Below are positions 1-9,124 of a stretch of 64,000 bases of DNA, piece by piece. This DNA is from Planctomycetota bacterium (GTDB lineage: Bacteria; Planctomycetota; Phycisphaerae; Phycisphaerales; SM1A02). Where the stretch lies: assembly GCA_027622195.1 (NCBI GenBank), contig JAQBZO010000004.1, positions 1 to 64,000 on the forward strand, written 5' to 3'. Each line of letters begins with the position of its first letter. The stretch's first letter is position 1. A program made the position numbers and the translations under genes. The notes under the pieces were generated by a model. That model made no database searches, had not been told where the DNA came from, and saw only the letters and a list, made by a program, of their open reading frames with translations.

Positions 1-205
1 CGGCCAGCGTTCATCCCAGCGATCCCGGAAGCCCCCACGAGGGGCGAGGGAAGGCGGTGAAAATCCGCCGCGGACGCGCCGCCGTAACGGGCAGAGGTTC
101 ATCCTCTCCACCTCGATCCATGTGCCACTGGAACTTCGACAAGTTCTGGGAAGGCGGACCGAGCGCCCGAAGCCGGAAGACCTGCCAATGGTTTTGGTCG
201 AGCCC
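1..205 (+). promoter_or_regulatory. Cobalamin (adenosylcobalamin-type) riboswitch
   Basis: Conserved core blocks of the cobalamin riboswitch occur in the correct order: a gggaa/ggcggtgaaaatccg block near 48-67, the cggac-gc-gccgtaacgg block at 71-90, gccactgg at 124-131, gggaaggcgg at 148-157, and the 3' gaagccggaagacctgcc block at 169-186. This is the classic core in which the gccactgg loop and the 3' block surround the corrin-binding pocket. The leader continues to the ATG at 247, with a GAGGA Shine-Dalgarno at 236-240, so control could be by sequestering that site. I see no clear intrinsic terminator between 190 and 246. The first bases may lie outside the window, so the 5' boundary is approximate. 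Confidence 0.88.
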
Positions 206-246
206 TCGCGTCACAGGGCAAGCACCGATCTGTTCGAGGATTCGGC

Positions 247-1146
247 ATGTCGCGCCGCATCACCACTTCCACTTTCGTTCTCGTCGCTGTGGCTTGTACC
301 ACCACCGCGAGCCCCGATTCACTTTTCGCGACGCTCGTTGTTGAGTATGTCGCGGGCGCCTCTCCTGCGGGAGGATTCACCCTCTCTCAATCAGCGCTCG
401 GAGAACCAACGCGCATGTCGGGCGGTGTCTTCGCTCCGTCTGTGGTGACTCCATTTGCCCCCGCATGGATGCCGAGCGATGTCGTGAGTATCGGCGCGGG
501 TGGATCGATCACCCTCGCATTCGACATTCCGATCATCGATGATCCATCTCACTTGTACGGAGTCGATGCCATTCTCTTTGGCAATTCATTCTTCACCGAC
601 ATGGCGCCGCCGAGTGGCGTGGCATCCACCTTGATTTCGGATGGAGGACTCGTCGATGTGTCAGAGGATGGAGTGAACTGGTTCACCATTCCAGGCGTGG
701 TGGCAGATGGACTCTGGCCAACGCTCGGATACCGCGATGTGGGTCCCTATGCCACGGTGGCTGGTTCGGTCATGACTGACTTCTCGGTGCCGATTGATCC
801 CTCACTCGAAGTGGCTGAATTCACGGGGCTTTCGTGGGATGAACGCGAAACGGTCTACGGCGCAAGTGGCGGTGGACGATCCATCGATCTCGCATCGGTC
901 GGACTCGCGCGCGCGAACTTCGTGCGCATCCGAGTACCGATCGGACATCCTTGGCATGTCGAAGTCGACGCCGTCGCGGTCATGTCCGTTGTCGTTGCGG
1001 GCGATCTCACGAGAGACGGTCTCGTCAACGGAGAGGACATCGCACAACTGCTCGGCGCATTCGGCAACGGCGCGGCGGGAGACCTCAACAATGATGGCGC
1101 CACCGACGGCACCGATCTCGCTCTGCTGCTCGGTGCATGGTCATGA
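247..1146 (+). CDS. Secreted protein with dockerin-like C-terminus, under B12 riboswitch control
   Basis: A 299-residue protein with an N-terminal signal peptide (about residues 1-22). The middle (about 30-245) is rich in beta strands and carries segments such as VVSIGAGGSITLAFD, VDAILFGNSFF and VDVSEDGVNWF. These resemble surface proteins encoded next to B12-uptake genes in other phyla; that resemblance is from memory and unproven. Residues about 252-299 hold two calcium-binding EF-hand-like loops (DLTRDGLVNGEDI and DLNNDGATDGTDL), the dockerin-like tail common in Phycisphaerae. The start has a GAGGA site 6 nt upstream. It is the first gene after the cobalamin riboswitch, so a role in cobalamin binding or uptake at the cell surface is an inference from context. 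Confidence 0.75.
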   Translation: MSRRITTSTFVLVAVACTTTASPDSLFATLVVEYVAGASPAGGFTLSQSALGEPTRMSGGVFAPSVVTPFAPAWMPSDVVSIGAGGSITLAFDIPIIDDPSHLYGVDAILFGNSFFTDMAPPSGVASTLISDGGLVDVSEDGVNWFTIPGVVADGLWPTLGYRDVGPYATVAGSVMTDFSVPIDPSLEVAEFTGLSWDERETVYGASGGGRSIDLASVGLARANFVRIRVPIGHPWHVEVDAVAVMSVVVAGDLTRDGLVNGEDIAQLLGAFGNGAAGDLNNDGATDGTDLALLLGAWS

Positions 1147-1928
1147 CTCGACGCGCCTTCACACTCGTCGAGATGCTCGTCGTGACCGCGATCACGGTGA
1201 CACTCTTGTCGCTGCTCGTCCCTGCGGTGAGTTCAGTGCGTGCATCGTCGCGCAGCACACAATGCCAGTCCCAACTCCGTTCACTCGCAGCGGGCGCCGC
1301 GCACTATGCGGCCACGCATCACGATTGGTTTCCCGCTGCACAACTCATGCTTCCTGCCGATGGCGGTGGATGGTGCACGATGTACTGGGACCAAGAAAAA
1401 CGAAGCGATGGATCATGGGGACCGGGCATCATTGCCCAGTTTCTTGACCACGATTTGCAATCGTTTCAATGTCCTTGTTGCTTCGGGGATCCACTCTTTG
1501 GCGAAGTCGTCACGGGGTACAACTACAACACGACCTTCGTCGGAACAGAGGGATATTTCCCAGCGCCAAACGGGAACGGCGGTTGGATTTCAGGATGGCA
1601 GAATGCGCGACTTGGCGTTTCTCCTGGGTCGATTCGGCGAACGAATGAATGTGCACTCTTCGGCGATGCTGGTTGGGCGGGCGGAACGAATCGTTTCATG
1701 CGCGCTCCTGGAAACAGCGTGGAAGGAGATCTCTCGATGGTGTACGCGGGTGGACAATCGTTTCGACATCTCGGTGGATCGAATGTGGCGTTCCTCGATG
1801 GACACTGTTCGACCGCACCAACTCCCTTTCGAGGCATCCATGCGACAGATGAGATCGCGAAGTCCATTCTCGATTTTCCGAAGAATGGTTTTCTGAGCGA
1901 CGACGACAGCGCGTACGACCCGCGATGA
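1143..1928 (+). CDS. Pseudopilin-like protein with H-x9-DG motif
   Basis: About 261 residues. The N-terminus (RRAFTLVEMLVVTAI) is a type IV pilin/type II secretion prepilin signal: cleavage before F, glutamate at mature position 5, then a hydrophobic helix. The C-terminal part carries FRHLGGSNVAFLDGH, the H-x9-DG motif of planctomycete pseudopilins. The ATG at 1143 overlaps the upstream stop (ATGA), indicating translational coupling; an in-frame ATG at 1137 is the alternative. It therefore belongs to the same B12-controlled operon as the dockerin-tailed protein. These proteins are expected to be processed by prepilin peptidase and to be membrane anchored or assembled into pseudopili; the individual function is unknown. 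Confidence 0.8.
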   Translation: MTRRAFTLVEMLVVTAITVTLLSLLVPAVSSVRASSRSTQCQSQLRSLAAGAAHYAATHHDWFPAAQLMLPADGGGWCTMYWDQEKRSDGSWGPGIIAQFLDHDLQSFQCPCCFGDPLFGEVVTGYNYNTTFVGTEGYFPAPNGNGGWISGWQNARLGVSPGSIRRTNECALFGDAGWAGGTNRFMRAPGNSVEGDLSMVYAGGQSFRHLGGSNVAFLDGHCSTAPTPFRGIHATDEIAKSILDFPKNGFLSDDDSAYDPR

Positions 1929-1936
1929 CTTGATCG

Positions 1937-3721
1937 CTATCGCCGACCGAAACGTTTTTCGATTTCTGCCAGCGGGATGCGAATCGAGGTCGGTCGCCCA
2001 TGAGGACAATTCGATGCGCGATCAATCTGATCCCGCATCGCCAAGAGTTGCGCGACCTCGGCACCCGTGAGTCGATCGCCACCTTTCACAGCCGCCTTAC
2101 ACGCCATCATGTCCAGCACTTCAGAAAGGACAGACTCTTCGTCTGTGGCTTGTCCTTCTGAATGCGGCTGTGCGAGAAGTCCCTTGAGGAATGTGGTTGG
2201 ATTCACACCGCGCTCAGCGAGAAAGGTCGGTGTTGCTGAAACGGCGATCGAGCGTGGTCCTGCTGGAGTCACCTCATATCCGATGCGCGTGAGAATCGGC
2301 GCAAGCGCGTCGAGGCGGTTCATGGCAGAACTCTCGACCGAGAACACATCAGGCAAGAGAAGTCGCTGCGCTGGAAGCGATGACTTCGAGACGCGTTCTT
2401 TGAGTGTTTCAAACATCACTCGTTCGTGAAGCGCGTGCTGATCCGCGACGACGAGTGCTCCATCTTCCTCAAAGACGAGCCATGTGCGATCGACTTGGAG
2501 GACTGTTCCGACTCCATCGAGGACTGTAGCGATTGGAACAATCGGACGAGATGACTCCGAAGAATCGACCTCGCGCGAATCCATCCACTGCGAAAGAGGA
2601 AGCGAGGAGGAGATCGCTGTCGGTGCCGTCGGAGCCACGGCGCGTTCGAGTAATCCTGTTTCAACTGGAACGAGATTCGCTCGGCGAAGAGCCCCTCTGA
2701 CTCCATCGCGTACCAATTTCCACAACACAGACGGATGTCGAAATCGCACCTCTGTTTTTGCGGGATGCACATTGACATCGACCGATGCGGGATTCACCGT
2801 GAGATGCAAGATCGCGGGAGGCAAATGGCCTGGCTCAGTGAGTCCACGAAATGCTTCTCGAAGAGCACTCGCGAGCGCGCGGTCCTGAATCGGTCGCCCG
2901 TTGACCAGAAATCGCTGCGCAGCGCCGCGCGGACGAGCCAATTCCGGATGTCCCACGAGTCCCCAGATGTGCACCGTGTGAACGGCAAGCGAATCAGGAT
3001 CGGTCACCTCACACGATGCTTCAACGTCGAGCATGTGCGGCTCGGATTCGGTTCCCAGGACATCCAGGAGACGGCGACGCACTGCACTCGTGGCTGCAAG
3101 ATCAACGAGAAGTCGTCCATCACTTTGAAGTCGAAAGGTCACTCCAGGATGAGCCAATGAAAGCAACTCAAGGACATCGCTGCAGCGCGCCGCTTCAGCT
3201 CGCGGAGTCTTGAGAAACTTTCGTCGAGCGGGAGTGTTGTAGAAAAGATGGCGCACCTCGATCGAGGTGCCCTGCGGACTCGCAGCAGGAGTGGACCCGA
3301 CAGTGAGCCCGCCTTCGACGGCGATCGATCCCCCCACTTCTGATCCGCTAGGACGAGAGACAATCCGAAGTCGGCTCACCGAGGCGATGCTTGCAAGTGC
3401 TTCTCCACGAAAACCGAACGTGCTGACCTCTTCCAGGTCATCGAGTGACGAGATCTTGCTTGTCGCGTGGGCAGCGATCGCGAGTGGCAATTCATCCACC
3501 GCAATGCCGCATCCATCGTCGAGGACTCGGATGAGATCAGTCCCGCCAGACTCGATGATGACTTCGATGCAGCGCGCGCCAGCGTCTAAGGCATTCTCGA
3601 CCAACTCCTTGACGACGCTCGCGGGGCGATCGACCACTTCGCCCGCAGCGATTTGATCGACAAGCGTGGCATCCATCGGGCGGATTGATCGGCGAACGGT
3701 CATCGTTTGAGTGCTGTCCAT
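1937..3721 (-). CDS. mutL: DNA mismatch repair protein MutL
   Basis: 594 residues. The GHKL ATPase motifs are present: ELVENALDAGA (39-49), DDGCGI (68-73) and GFRGEAL (103-109), with NVHPAK near 318. The C-terminal domain keeps the endonuclease motif DQHALHERVMFE (427-438), ACKAAVK (about 540) and CPHGRP (572-577), so this is a nicking MutL as in organisms without MutH. It couples MutS mismatch recognition to strand incision; mutS is not in the window. Start at residue 1 or at Met7 (3703), which fits the family N-terminus better. It is convergent with the pseudopilin gene, with an 8-bp gap. Confidence 0.95.
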   Translation of the reverse strand: MDSTQTMTVRRSIRPMDATLVDQIAAGEVVDRPASVVKELVENALDAGARCIEVIIESGGTDLIRVLDDGCGIAVDELPLAIAAHATSKISSLDDLEEVSTFGFRGEALASIASVSRLRIVSRPSGSEVGGSIAVEGGLTVGSTPAASPQGTSIEVRHLFYNTPARRKFLKTPRAEAARCSDVLELLSLAHPGVTFRLQSDGRLLVDLAATSAVRRRLLDVLGTESEPHMLDVEASCEVTDPDSLAVHTVHIWGLVGHPELARPRGAAQRFLVNGRPIQDRALASALREAFRGLTEPGHLPPAILHLTVNPASVDVNVHPAKTEVRFRHPSVLWKLVRDGVRGALRRANLVPVETGLLERAVAPTAPTAISSSLPLSQWMDSREVDSSESSRPIVPIATVLDGVGTVLQVDRTWLVFEEDGALVVADQHALHERVMFETLKERVSKSSLPAQRLLLPDVFSVESSAMNRLDALAPILTRIGYEVTPAGPRSIAVSATPTFLAERGVNPTTFLKGLLAQPHSEGQATDEESVLSEVLDMMACKAAVKGGDRLTGAEVAQLLAMRDQIDRASNCPHGRPTSIRIPLAEIEKRFGRR

Positions 3722-3762
3722 TTCACTTCGAGAGGGGGTTGGCGGTTATCGTATCGACATAC

Positions 3763-4542
3763 ATGCGGACCTTCGTGATTGGCGACTTGCACGGATGCGG
3801 AAGCGAATTGATCGCGCTTTTGAATCGGCTCGACCGCGAGGATCCCACGGCACGACTCGTCTTCGTCGGAGATTTACTCACCAAGGGTCCAGAGCCTGAA
3901 GTCGTCGTGGAAGAACTCCTCGCGCGGCGCGTCGAGCAACGGGAGATTGTCTTGGTGTGCGGCAATCACGAAATCAAAATTCGGAAGAAGATCAAACGTG
4001 CGATCGAACGCCCCCTTGAAGAGGATGAGTCGAATCACCAACACACGATCGATGCGCTGCGCGATGCCGATCTTTTGCACGAGGCGCTTGATCTGGTGGA
4101 AGAGGCGATGTGTCGAGTCAGTTACGCGATTCCCGGCGAACGATGCACAGTGATTCACGGAGGCATCGATCCGCAACTTGGATTTGCGTTGACTCCTGAC
4201 GCCTACAAGATCTCGGTCAAGGCAGAAGAGGATGATCGAGATTGGTGGTGGGACTATGACGGTCGTGACGGACTGATCGTCGTCGGTCACAAGCCATTCC
4301 ACAAGCCTGTGGTGGTGCCGCATCCCGATGGAAGACGATCTCGTCCCATCGTTGTGAATATCGACACGGGATGCGCCTACGGGGGACGACTCACCGCCTA
4401 CGAACCAGATCGAGATCGTTTTCTCTCTGTCCCGAGCGCGCAACCGACGCAATCGTGGTTCGTCAATCGGAAACACTCGAGCCCGGAGATGGACGCGCCG
4501 CGAGGGGCATCCGACGTCCAGGACCAAAAGCTCTCTGGCTAA
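3763..4542 (+). CDS. PPP-family metallophosphoesterase
   Basis: About 259 residues. It has the calcineurin-like PPP signature: GDLHGCGSEL (metal-binding D and H), VFVGDLLTKGP (GDxxxRG-like, with LTKGP in place of the usual VDRGP), CGNHE, a later VIHGGI block and VGHKP. The set suggests a protein Ser/Thr phosphatase or a symmetrical diadenosine-tetraphosphatase-like (ApaH/PrpE) enzyme; substrate cannot be decided. The ATG at 3763 is preferred because MRTFVIGDLHG matches the family N-terminus. A TATCGT -10-like element lies 10 nt upstream with no close Shine-Dalgarno. The 3' end overlaps the convergent nadE by 80 bp. Confidence 0.85.
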   Translation: MRTFVIGDLHGCGSELIALLNRLDREDPTARLVFVGDLLTKGPEPEVVVEELLARRVEQREIVLVCGNHEIKIRKKIKRAIERPLEEDESNHQHTIDALRDADLLHEALDLVEEAMCRVSYAIPGERCTVIHGGIDPQLGFALTPDAYKISVKAEEDDRDWWWDYDGRDGLIVVGHKPFHKPVVVPHPDGRRSRPIVVNIDTGCAYGGRLTAYEPDRDRFLSVPSAQPTQSWFVNRKHSSPEMDAPRGASDVQDQKLSG

Positions 4543-6151
4543 CCTTCGGCACCACAGGCGCCTGCGCGCGCTTGAATTGATTACGATCAATCGCGATGCA
4601 CCAATGATTGACGAGTTTCAAGTCGATGCCGTACTCGCTCGCGATGCGATCGGGCGACCAATCCAAATCCACTGCGCCACGCACGATGAGATCAATCGTC
4701 TCGTACGGCGGAAGTGATTGTTGATCCGTTTGATCGGGACGGAGTTCTGCGCTCGGCGCCTTCTCAATACTGCGAACGGGAATCGGCTCCATCGAGAATC
4801 CACACTCGCGCCAGTGGCTGTTCATCCAACGAGCGAGGGTATACACCTGCGTCTTGAGAACATCTCCGATGGGCATGATGGATCCGCACATGTCCCCGTA
4901 GAGCGTGGCGTATCCCGTGGCCAGTTCGCTCTTGTTCCCGGTGCTCACCACAAGTGCATTGGTCGCATTTGATAGGGTCATTAGTGTGAGTCCGCGCAGA
5001 CGACTCTGAAGGTTTTCATCGGCAAGTCCTTCGATCGATGTGGTCGACTGCATCGACTCTGAGAAGAGCGCGTGGGCCCGCTCGATGGGAAGGAGGTCAG
5101 GCATCGCCATGCCAAGAGCAGTCGCCGTGGCGCGCGCATCCTCGATCGAATGCGAACTCGAATAGATGCTTGGCATCATCACGCCGCGAACCTTGTTGGA
5201 TCCAAGAGCACGAACGCACAGAGCGGCGACAAGCGCGCTGTCGATGCCGCCCGAGAGTCCGAGGATCGCCTTGGAATGCCCTGTCTTTCGGAAGTACCCC
5301 TCAATCGAACAGACGAGCGCACCGAAGAGATCGTGCATCTCATCATTCGAATCAAGTGGCTTCGAGCCATTCGTCGTCTCGACGATCAGGAGATCGTCTC
5401 GGAACGAGTGCCCGCGAGTTCGTCCATCGATTGCGGCGACGAGTGCCCCGCTGGGAGTCACGACTGCGCTCTCGCCATCGAAGATCACATCATCATTCGC
5501 CCCAGCCTGATTGACATGCACAACGCATCCATCGCATGCCACGGCGGCGCGCGTGAGAATCGCGTGCTGGCGAGACCTTCGGCCGAGTCGGAATGGACTC
5601 GCGCTTGGGATACACAACATCGTGGCCCCCTGCTTGACCGCCTCATCGACAGGATCATTGCCATAGTGCGATCGTTCCGCTGCACCAGGGACATCTTCAG
5701 CGCGCCAAAGGTCTTCGCAGACGAGGACTCCAACACGCTCGCCGTCACAGTCGAAGACACAGGTCGATTCTCCAGGGCGGAAGTACCGATGCTCGTCAAA
5801 GACATCGTAAGAAGGCAGCAACTGTTTGTCGTACCACCTCTCGATCACTCCGCCGCGAATGAGCGCGACGCTGTTTCGAAGGGTGCCCGTTTCGCGGCAC
5901 CGCCGAGGTGATGTGACCAACATCGGTACTCGACATTGACGAGCAAGTCCTTCCACGGCGCGCTCGCATGCCTCGACGAATCCCTCACGCAGCAAGAGAT
6001 CGCGCGGCGGGTACCCACACACCGAGAGTTCGCTCGTCACACACAGAACCGCGTGAGACTTCGATGCATTCTCATTCGCGATCAGAAGGGCTGCGACATT
6101 CGCGTCGATGTTTCCGACAATCGCATCAATTTGGGCGAGTGCAACGCGCAC
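4463..6151 (-). CDS. nadE: Glutamine-dependent NAD+ synthetase
   Basis: 562 residues, two domains. The N-terminal nitrilase-type glutaminase has the catalytic triad Glu41 (SELSVCGYPPRDLL), Lys109 (WYDKQLLP) and Cys145 (VLVCEDLW). The C-terminal NAD synthase has the PP-loop LSGGIDSALV (about 299-308) and STGNKSELATGY. It amidates deamido-NAD using glutamine-derived ammonia, the last step of NAD synthesis. Start is GTG, 2 nt after the ilvA stop, so it is co-transcribed with pckA-ilvA. The last 27 codons overlap the convergent phosphoesterase gene; the tail (AQAPVVPKVSQRAFGPGRR...) looks non-conserved. Confidence 0.95.
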   Translation of the reverse strand: MRVALAQIDAIVGNIDANVAALLIANENASKSHAVLCVTSELSVCGYPPRDLLLREGFVEACERAVEGLARQCRVPMLVTSPRRCRETGTLRNSVALIRGGVIERWYDKQLLPSYDVFDEHRYFRPGESTCVFDCDGERVGVLVCEDLWRAEDVPGAAERSHYGNDPVDEAVKQGATMLCIPSASPFRLGRRSRQHAILTRAAVACDGCVVHVNQAGANDDVIFDGESAVVTPSGALVAAIDGRTRGHSFRDDLLIVETTNGSKPLDSNDEMHDLFGALVCSIEGYFRKTGHSKAILGLSGGIDSALVAALCVRALGSNKVRGVMMPSIYSSSHSIEDARATATALGMAMPDLLPIERAHALFSESMQSTTSIEGLADENLQSRLRGLTLMTLSNATNALVVSTGNKSELATGYATLYGDMCGSIMPIGDVLKTQVYTLARWMNSHWRECGFSMEPIPVRSIEKAPSAELRPDQTDQQSLPPYETIDLIVRGAVDLDWSPDRIASEYGIDLKLVNHWCIAIDRNQFKRAQAPVVPKVSQRAFGPGRRMPLAARPSPGSSVSD

Positions 6152-6153
6152 GA

Positions 6154-7416
6154 TCAGTTGCCCTTCGTCGGCGACTCTGCGGTACGCGACAAGATAGAGA
6201 TCCCGTGGCTCGACAGCAAGGCATACAACTCGTCCGCATGAGCGCGTCCACGCACTTCAATCTGACAGACCACTTGCACGCGACTCACATCCGCACCAGC
6301 GAAGGTGCGGTCGTGCATGATTTGTTTCACACTCGCGCCCGATTGAGCGATGAGCGTGGCAAGGTGGGCGAGTCCACCTGGACGATCTCCGATCATGGCT
6401 GAGAATTGCACCACGCGACCATCGACGGCGAGTCCATGCTCGATGACACGGCTCAGTGTGCTTGGATCGATGTTCCCTCCTCCAAGGACGAGGACGATTT
6501 TCTTTCCTGCAAGATGCGGAAGTTGGTTCGCGATCAGCGCTGCGAGCGGCGCCGCGCCTCCACCTTCAACGACTCCGCGCTCCTCTTCCAAAATGCGAAC
6601 GATGGCGAGAGCAATGTCATCTTCACCGACGCGTACTACTTGCGAGATGAGAGATCGAGCGATCGCGAATGCGCGTTCACCCACCTGAGGCACGGCGAGT
6701 CCATCGGCGAGCGTCGGTTCTATTTTCGTCATCACGGGCTTGCCCGCGGCGATGGCTGCACTCCACGATGCGGCTCGTTCTGGCTCGACGCCGATGATCT
6801 CAACGCGAGGAGCGAGCTCACGAACAGCAACAGCGATGCCGGCGATCAATCCTCCTCCACCGATGGGACAGACAATCGCGTCGAGGTCTGGAACTTGATT
6901 CACGATCTCGATGCCCGTCGTGCCAGCACCAGCGATAATCGCCGCATCATCGAATCCATTGATGTACGTCATGGAGTCTCGCGCGACAAACTCGTCTGCG
7001 CGAATACGCGCTTCAGCGATGTTGTCCCCGGCAAGGATCACATTCGCGCCGAATGAACGACATCGCTCCTGCTTGATGAGCGGCGCCCACTTGGGCATAC
7101 AGACGGTGATTGGAATAGCCAGATCGCGGCCGTGATAGGCGAGTGCAAGGGCGTGATTGCCTGCGCTTGCTGCAACGACACCTCGTCGGCGAGCTGGCTC
7201 ATCCAATAGGAGCAGAGCGTTGCGAGCACCACGCTCCTTGAACGACCCGGTGACCTGCTGATATTCGAGTTTGCACCAGACCTTCGCTCCAAGTCGCGCA
7301 CTGAGTGCAGGACTGAAAACGCAACTCGTTTGCTGCACACCGCCACGAATGCGCTGTTGTGCCGCGAGAATCGCGTCGTAGGTGACCGAGTCTGCGCTCT
7401 GGAGAGTCATCGCCAT
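6154..7416 (-). CDS. ilvA: Threonine ammonia-lyase with C-terminal ACT domain
   Basis: 420 residues from the ATG at 7416. A fold-type II PLP enzyme: SFKERGA with the Schiff-base Lys60, SAGNHALALAYH (84-95) and the PLP-phosphate loop GGGG (187-190). Residues about 335-410 form an ACT domain (MIGDRPGGLAHLATLI...). This is the short TdcB-like form with ACT. It deaminates threonine to 2-oxobutanoate, the first step toward isoleucine (ilvC is at 36.4 kb). The frame stays open further upstream, but that part is antisense-like and out of frame with pckA. The start is 11 nt after pckA; a TAAACT element overlaps the pckA stop. Confidence 0.92.
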   Translation of the reverse strand: MAMTLQSADSVTYDAILAAQQRIRGGVQQTSCVFSPALSARLGAKVWCKLEYQQVTGSFKERGARNALLLLDEPARRRGVVAASAGNHALALAYHGRDLAIPITVCMPKWAPLIKQERCRSFGANVILAGDNIAEARIRADEFVARDSMTYINGFDDAAIIAGAGTTGIEIVNQVPDLDAIVCPIGGGGLIAGIAVAVRELAPRVEIIGVEPERAASWSAAIAAGKPVMTKIEPTLADGLAVPQVGERAFAIARSLISQVVRVGEDDIALAIVRILEEERGVVEGGGAAPLAALIANQLPHLAGKKIVLVLGGGNIDPSTLSRVIEHGLAVDGRVVQFSAMIGDRPGGLAHLATLIAQSGASVKQIMHDRTFAGADVSRVQVVCQIEVRGRAHADELYALLSSHGISILSRTAESPTKGN

Positions 7417-7427
7417 GCCCGTTAAGT

Positions 7428-9017
7428 TTACGAGCGAGGGCCCGCTGCGCGAACCTCTGGCGCCATATCGAACTTGGTGTCGTTGTCGCGGAACTTCTTC
7501 GCCAATTCCTTCGCCTTGGTGTCGTAAGCCGCCTTGTCGGACCAAGTGTTGCGCGGATCGAGGACTTCGCTCGGCACTCCTGCAACCGCAGTAGGCATCT
7601 CCAAGCCGAAAACAGGATGCGTGACGGTCGGCGCGTCTCGGAGTGATCCATCCAAGATGCCCTTCACCATCGCTCGCGTGTAGGACAACTTGAAACGCGA
7701 ACCTGTCCCGTATGGACCGCCTGTCCATCCCGTGTTCAACAACCACACGTTGGATCCGTGCTTCTTGATTCGATCGGCGAGCATGCGTGCATACACCATC
7801 GGAGGACGCGGCATGAATGGTCCGCCGAAGCACACGCTAAAGTTTGGTTGCGGTTCGGTCACACCGGCCTCGGTCCCCGCGAGCTTCGAGGTGTATCCAT
7901 TGAGGAAGTAGTACATCGCCTGCTCAGGAGTGAGTTTTGAAACAGGTGGAAGGACTCCAAATGCATCCGCGGTGAGGAACACCACATTCTTTGGATGTCC
8001 AGCAATGCTGGGGATGCGCGAGTTCGCAACGAACTGCACGGGATACGTCACTCGCGTGTTTTCAGTCCGAGCACTGCTGTCGTAATCTGGAACACGCGTG
8101 ACTGGATCCAAGGTCACATTCTCAAGGACGCTTCCGAATCGAATCGCATTCCAAATCTCTGGCTCTCCTTCTTTCGAGAGTTTGATGCACTTGGCGTAGC
8201 AACCACCTTCGATGTTGAAGATGCCTCGGTCCGACCAACCATGTTCATCATCGCCCACCAAATCGCGTGTGGTGTCGGCGCTCAGTGTTGTCTTACCCGT
8301 ACCAGAAAGGCCGAAAAACAACGCCGAATCGTGCGCTTCGGTGCGACCCACATTGCAAGAGCAATGCATCGGGAAGACGCCCATGTCAGGAAGGTCATAG
8401 TTCATCGCGTAGAAAATGCTCTTCTTGATCTCGCCCGCGTAGCGCGTGCCGATGATCAGCACCGTGCGGCGCTCAAGGGACTGCACAATGGCGAGCTTCG
8501 ACTTGAGTCCATAGCGCGCTGGATCGTCGATGGTGAGATTGCACGCATTGATGATCGTCCAGTCCTGCTGAAAGTTCTTGAGTGTCGCAGCGTCTGCATT
8601 GATGAAGAGTGTCTTGGCGAAGAGGCTGTGCCACGCTTCTTCCGTGACGACGGAAACCTTGAGGCGGTATTGCGGATCAGCACCCGCGAAACCATCGAAG
8701 CGGAAGAGATCCTGCTTCTTGCTCATGTATCCATTGACGAGCGTAGCGAGCGCGTCGAAGTGTGCAGGCGAGATTGGCTGATTCACCTTGCCCCAGTCGA
8801 TCGTGTCGTGAATCGCTGCCGTGTCTTCGAGGAACTTGTCGCTAGGACTGCGCCCCGTGCGTTCGCCAGTGTCGCACATCAGTGCTCCGTTCGAGGCGAG
8901 GAGTCCCTCTCCTCGACGAATCGCCAACTCGATCAGTGTGGCTGCCGACAAGTTTTGATGAATCTTGGCGGATCCGAAGGCGAGCGAGGCATCACAGCAT
9001 GTTGCGGTCAGCGTCAT
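7428..9017 (-). CDS. pckA: Phosphoenolpyruvate carboxykinase (ATP)
   Basis: 529 residues, the usual length of ATP-type PEPCK. Key motifs: MHCSCNVG, the kinase P-loop GLSGTGKTTLS (236-246), the metal-binding DDEHGW (about 255) and a TGWTGGPYGTGSR segment near the C-terminus. It converts oxaloacetate and ATP to PEP, CO2 and ADP, the entry to gluconeogenesis. Start ATG has a strong GAGGAAC Shine-Dalgarno 4 nt upstream. A TAGACT -10-like element at 9054-9059 would give a leader of about 30 nt. First gene of the pckA-ilvA-nadE block. Confidence 0.96.
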   Translation of the reverse strand: MTLTATCCDASLAFGSAKIHQNLSAATLIELAIRRGEGLLASNGALMCDTGERTGRSPSDKFLEDTAAIHDTIDWGKVNQPISPAHFDALATLVNGYMSKKQDLFRFDGFAGADPQYRLKVSVVTEEAWHSLFAKTLFINADAATLKNFQQDWTIINACNLTIDDPARYGLKSKLAIVQSLERRTVLIIGTRYAGEIKKSIFYAMNYDLPDMGVFPMHCSCNVGRTEAHDSALFFGLSGTGKTTLSADTTRDLVGDDEHGWSDRGIFNIEGGCYAKCIKLSKEGEPEIWNAIRFGSVLENVTLDPVTRVPDYDSSARTENTRVTYPVQFVANSRIPSIAGHPKNVVFLTADAFGVLPPVSKLTPEQAMYYFLNGYTSKLAGTEAGVTEPQPNFSVCFGGPFMPRPPMVYARMLADRIKKHGSNVWLLNTGWTGGPYGTGSRFKLSYTRAMVKGILDGSLRDAPTVTHPVFGLEMPTAVAGVPSEVLDPRNTWSDKAAYDTKAKELAKKFRDNDTKFDMAPEVRAAGPRS

Positions 9018-9053
9018 AAAAGTTCCTCATGAGGCCAAATGGCGAAACATCGA

Positions 9054-9059
9054 AGTCTA
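9054..9059 (-). promoter_or_regulatory. Candidate -10 element of pckA (TAGACT)
   Basis: On the minus strand TAGACT lies 36 nt before the pckA ATG, which has its own Shine-Dalgarno. The same hexamer precedes hflX, tal, the UDP-glucuronate decarboxylase gene and uvrD, supporting a role as a -10 box. Confidence 0.35.
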
Positions 9060-9124
9060 TCGAAAAACGATCGGTCGAACTTCAGAGGTCTCTCTCGCGC
9101 GGTACCATGTCCGCCCCCCGCTAC

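Noticed and set aside
7417-7833. N-terminal extension of ilvA upstream of 7416
   Set aside because: The extra 139 codons lie over the pckA 3' end in another frame and have no similarity to the enzyme, which begins normally at MAMTLQ.
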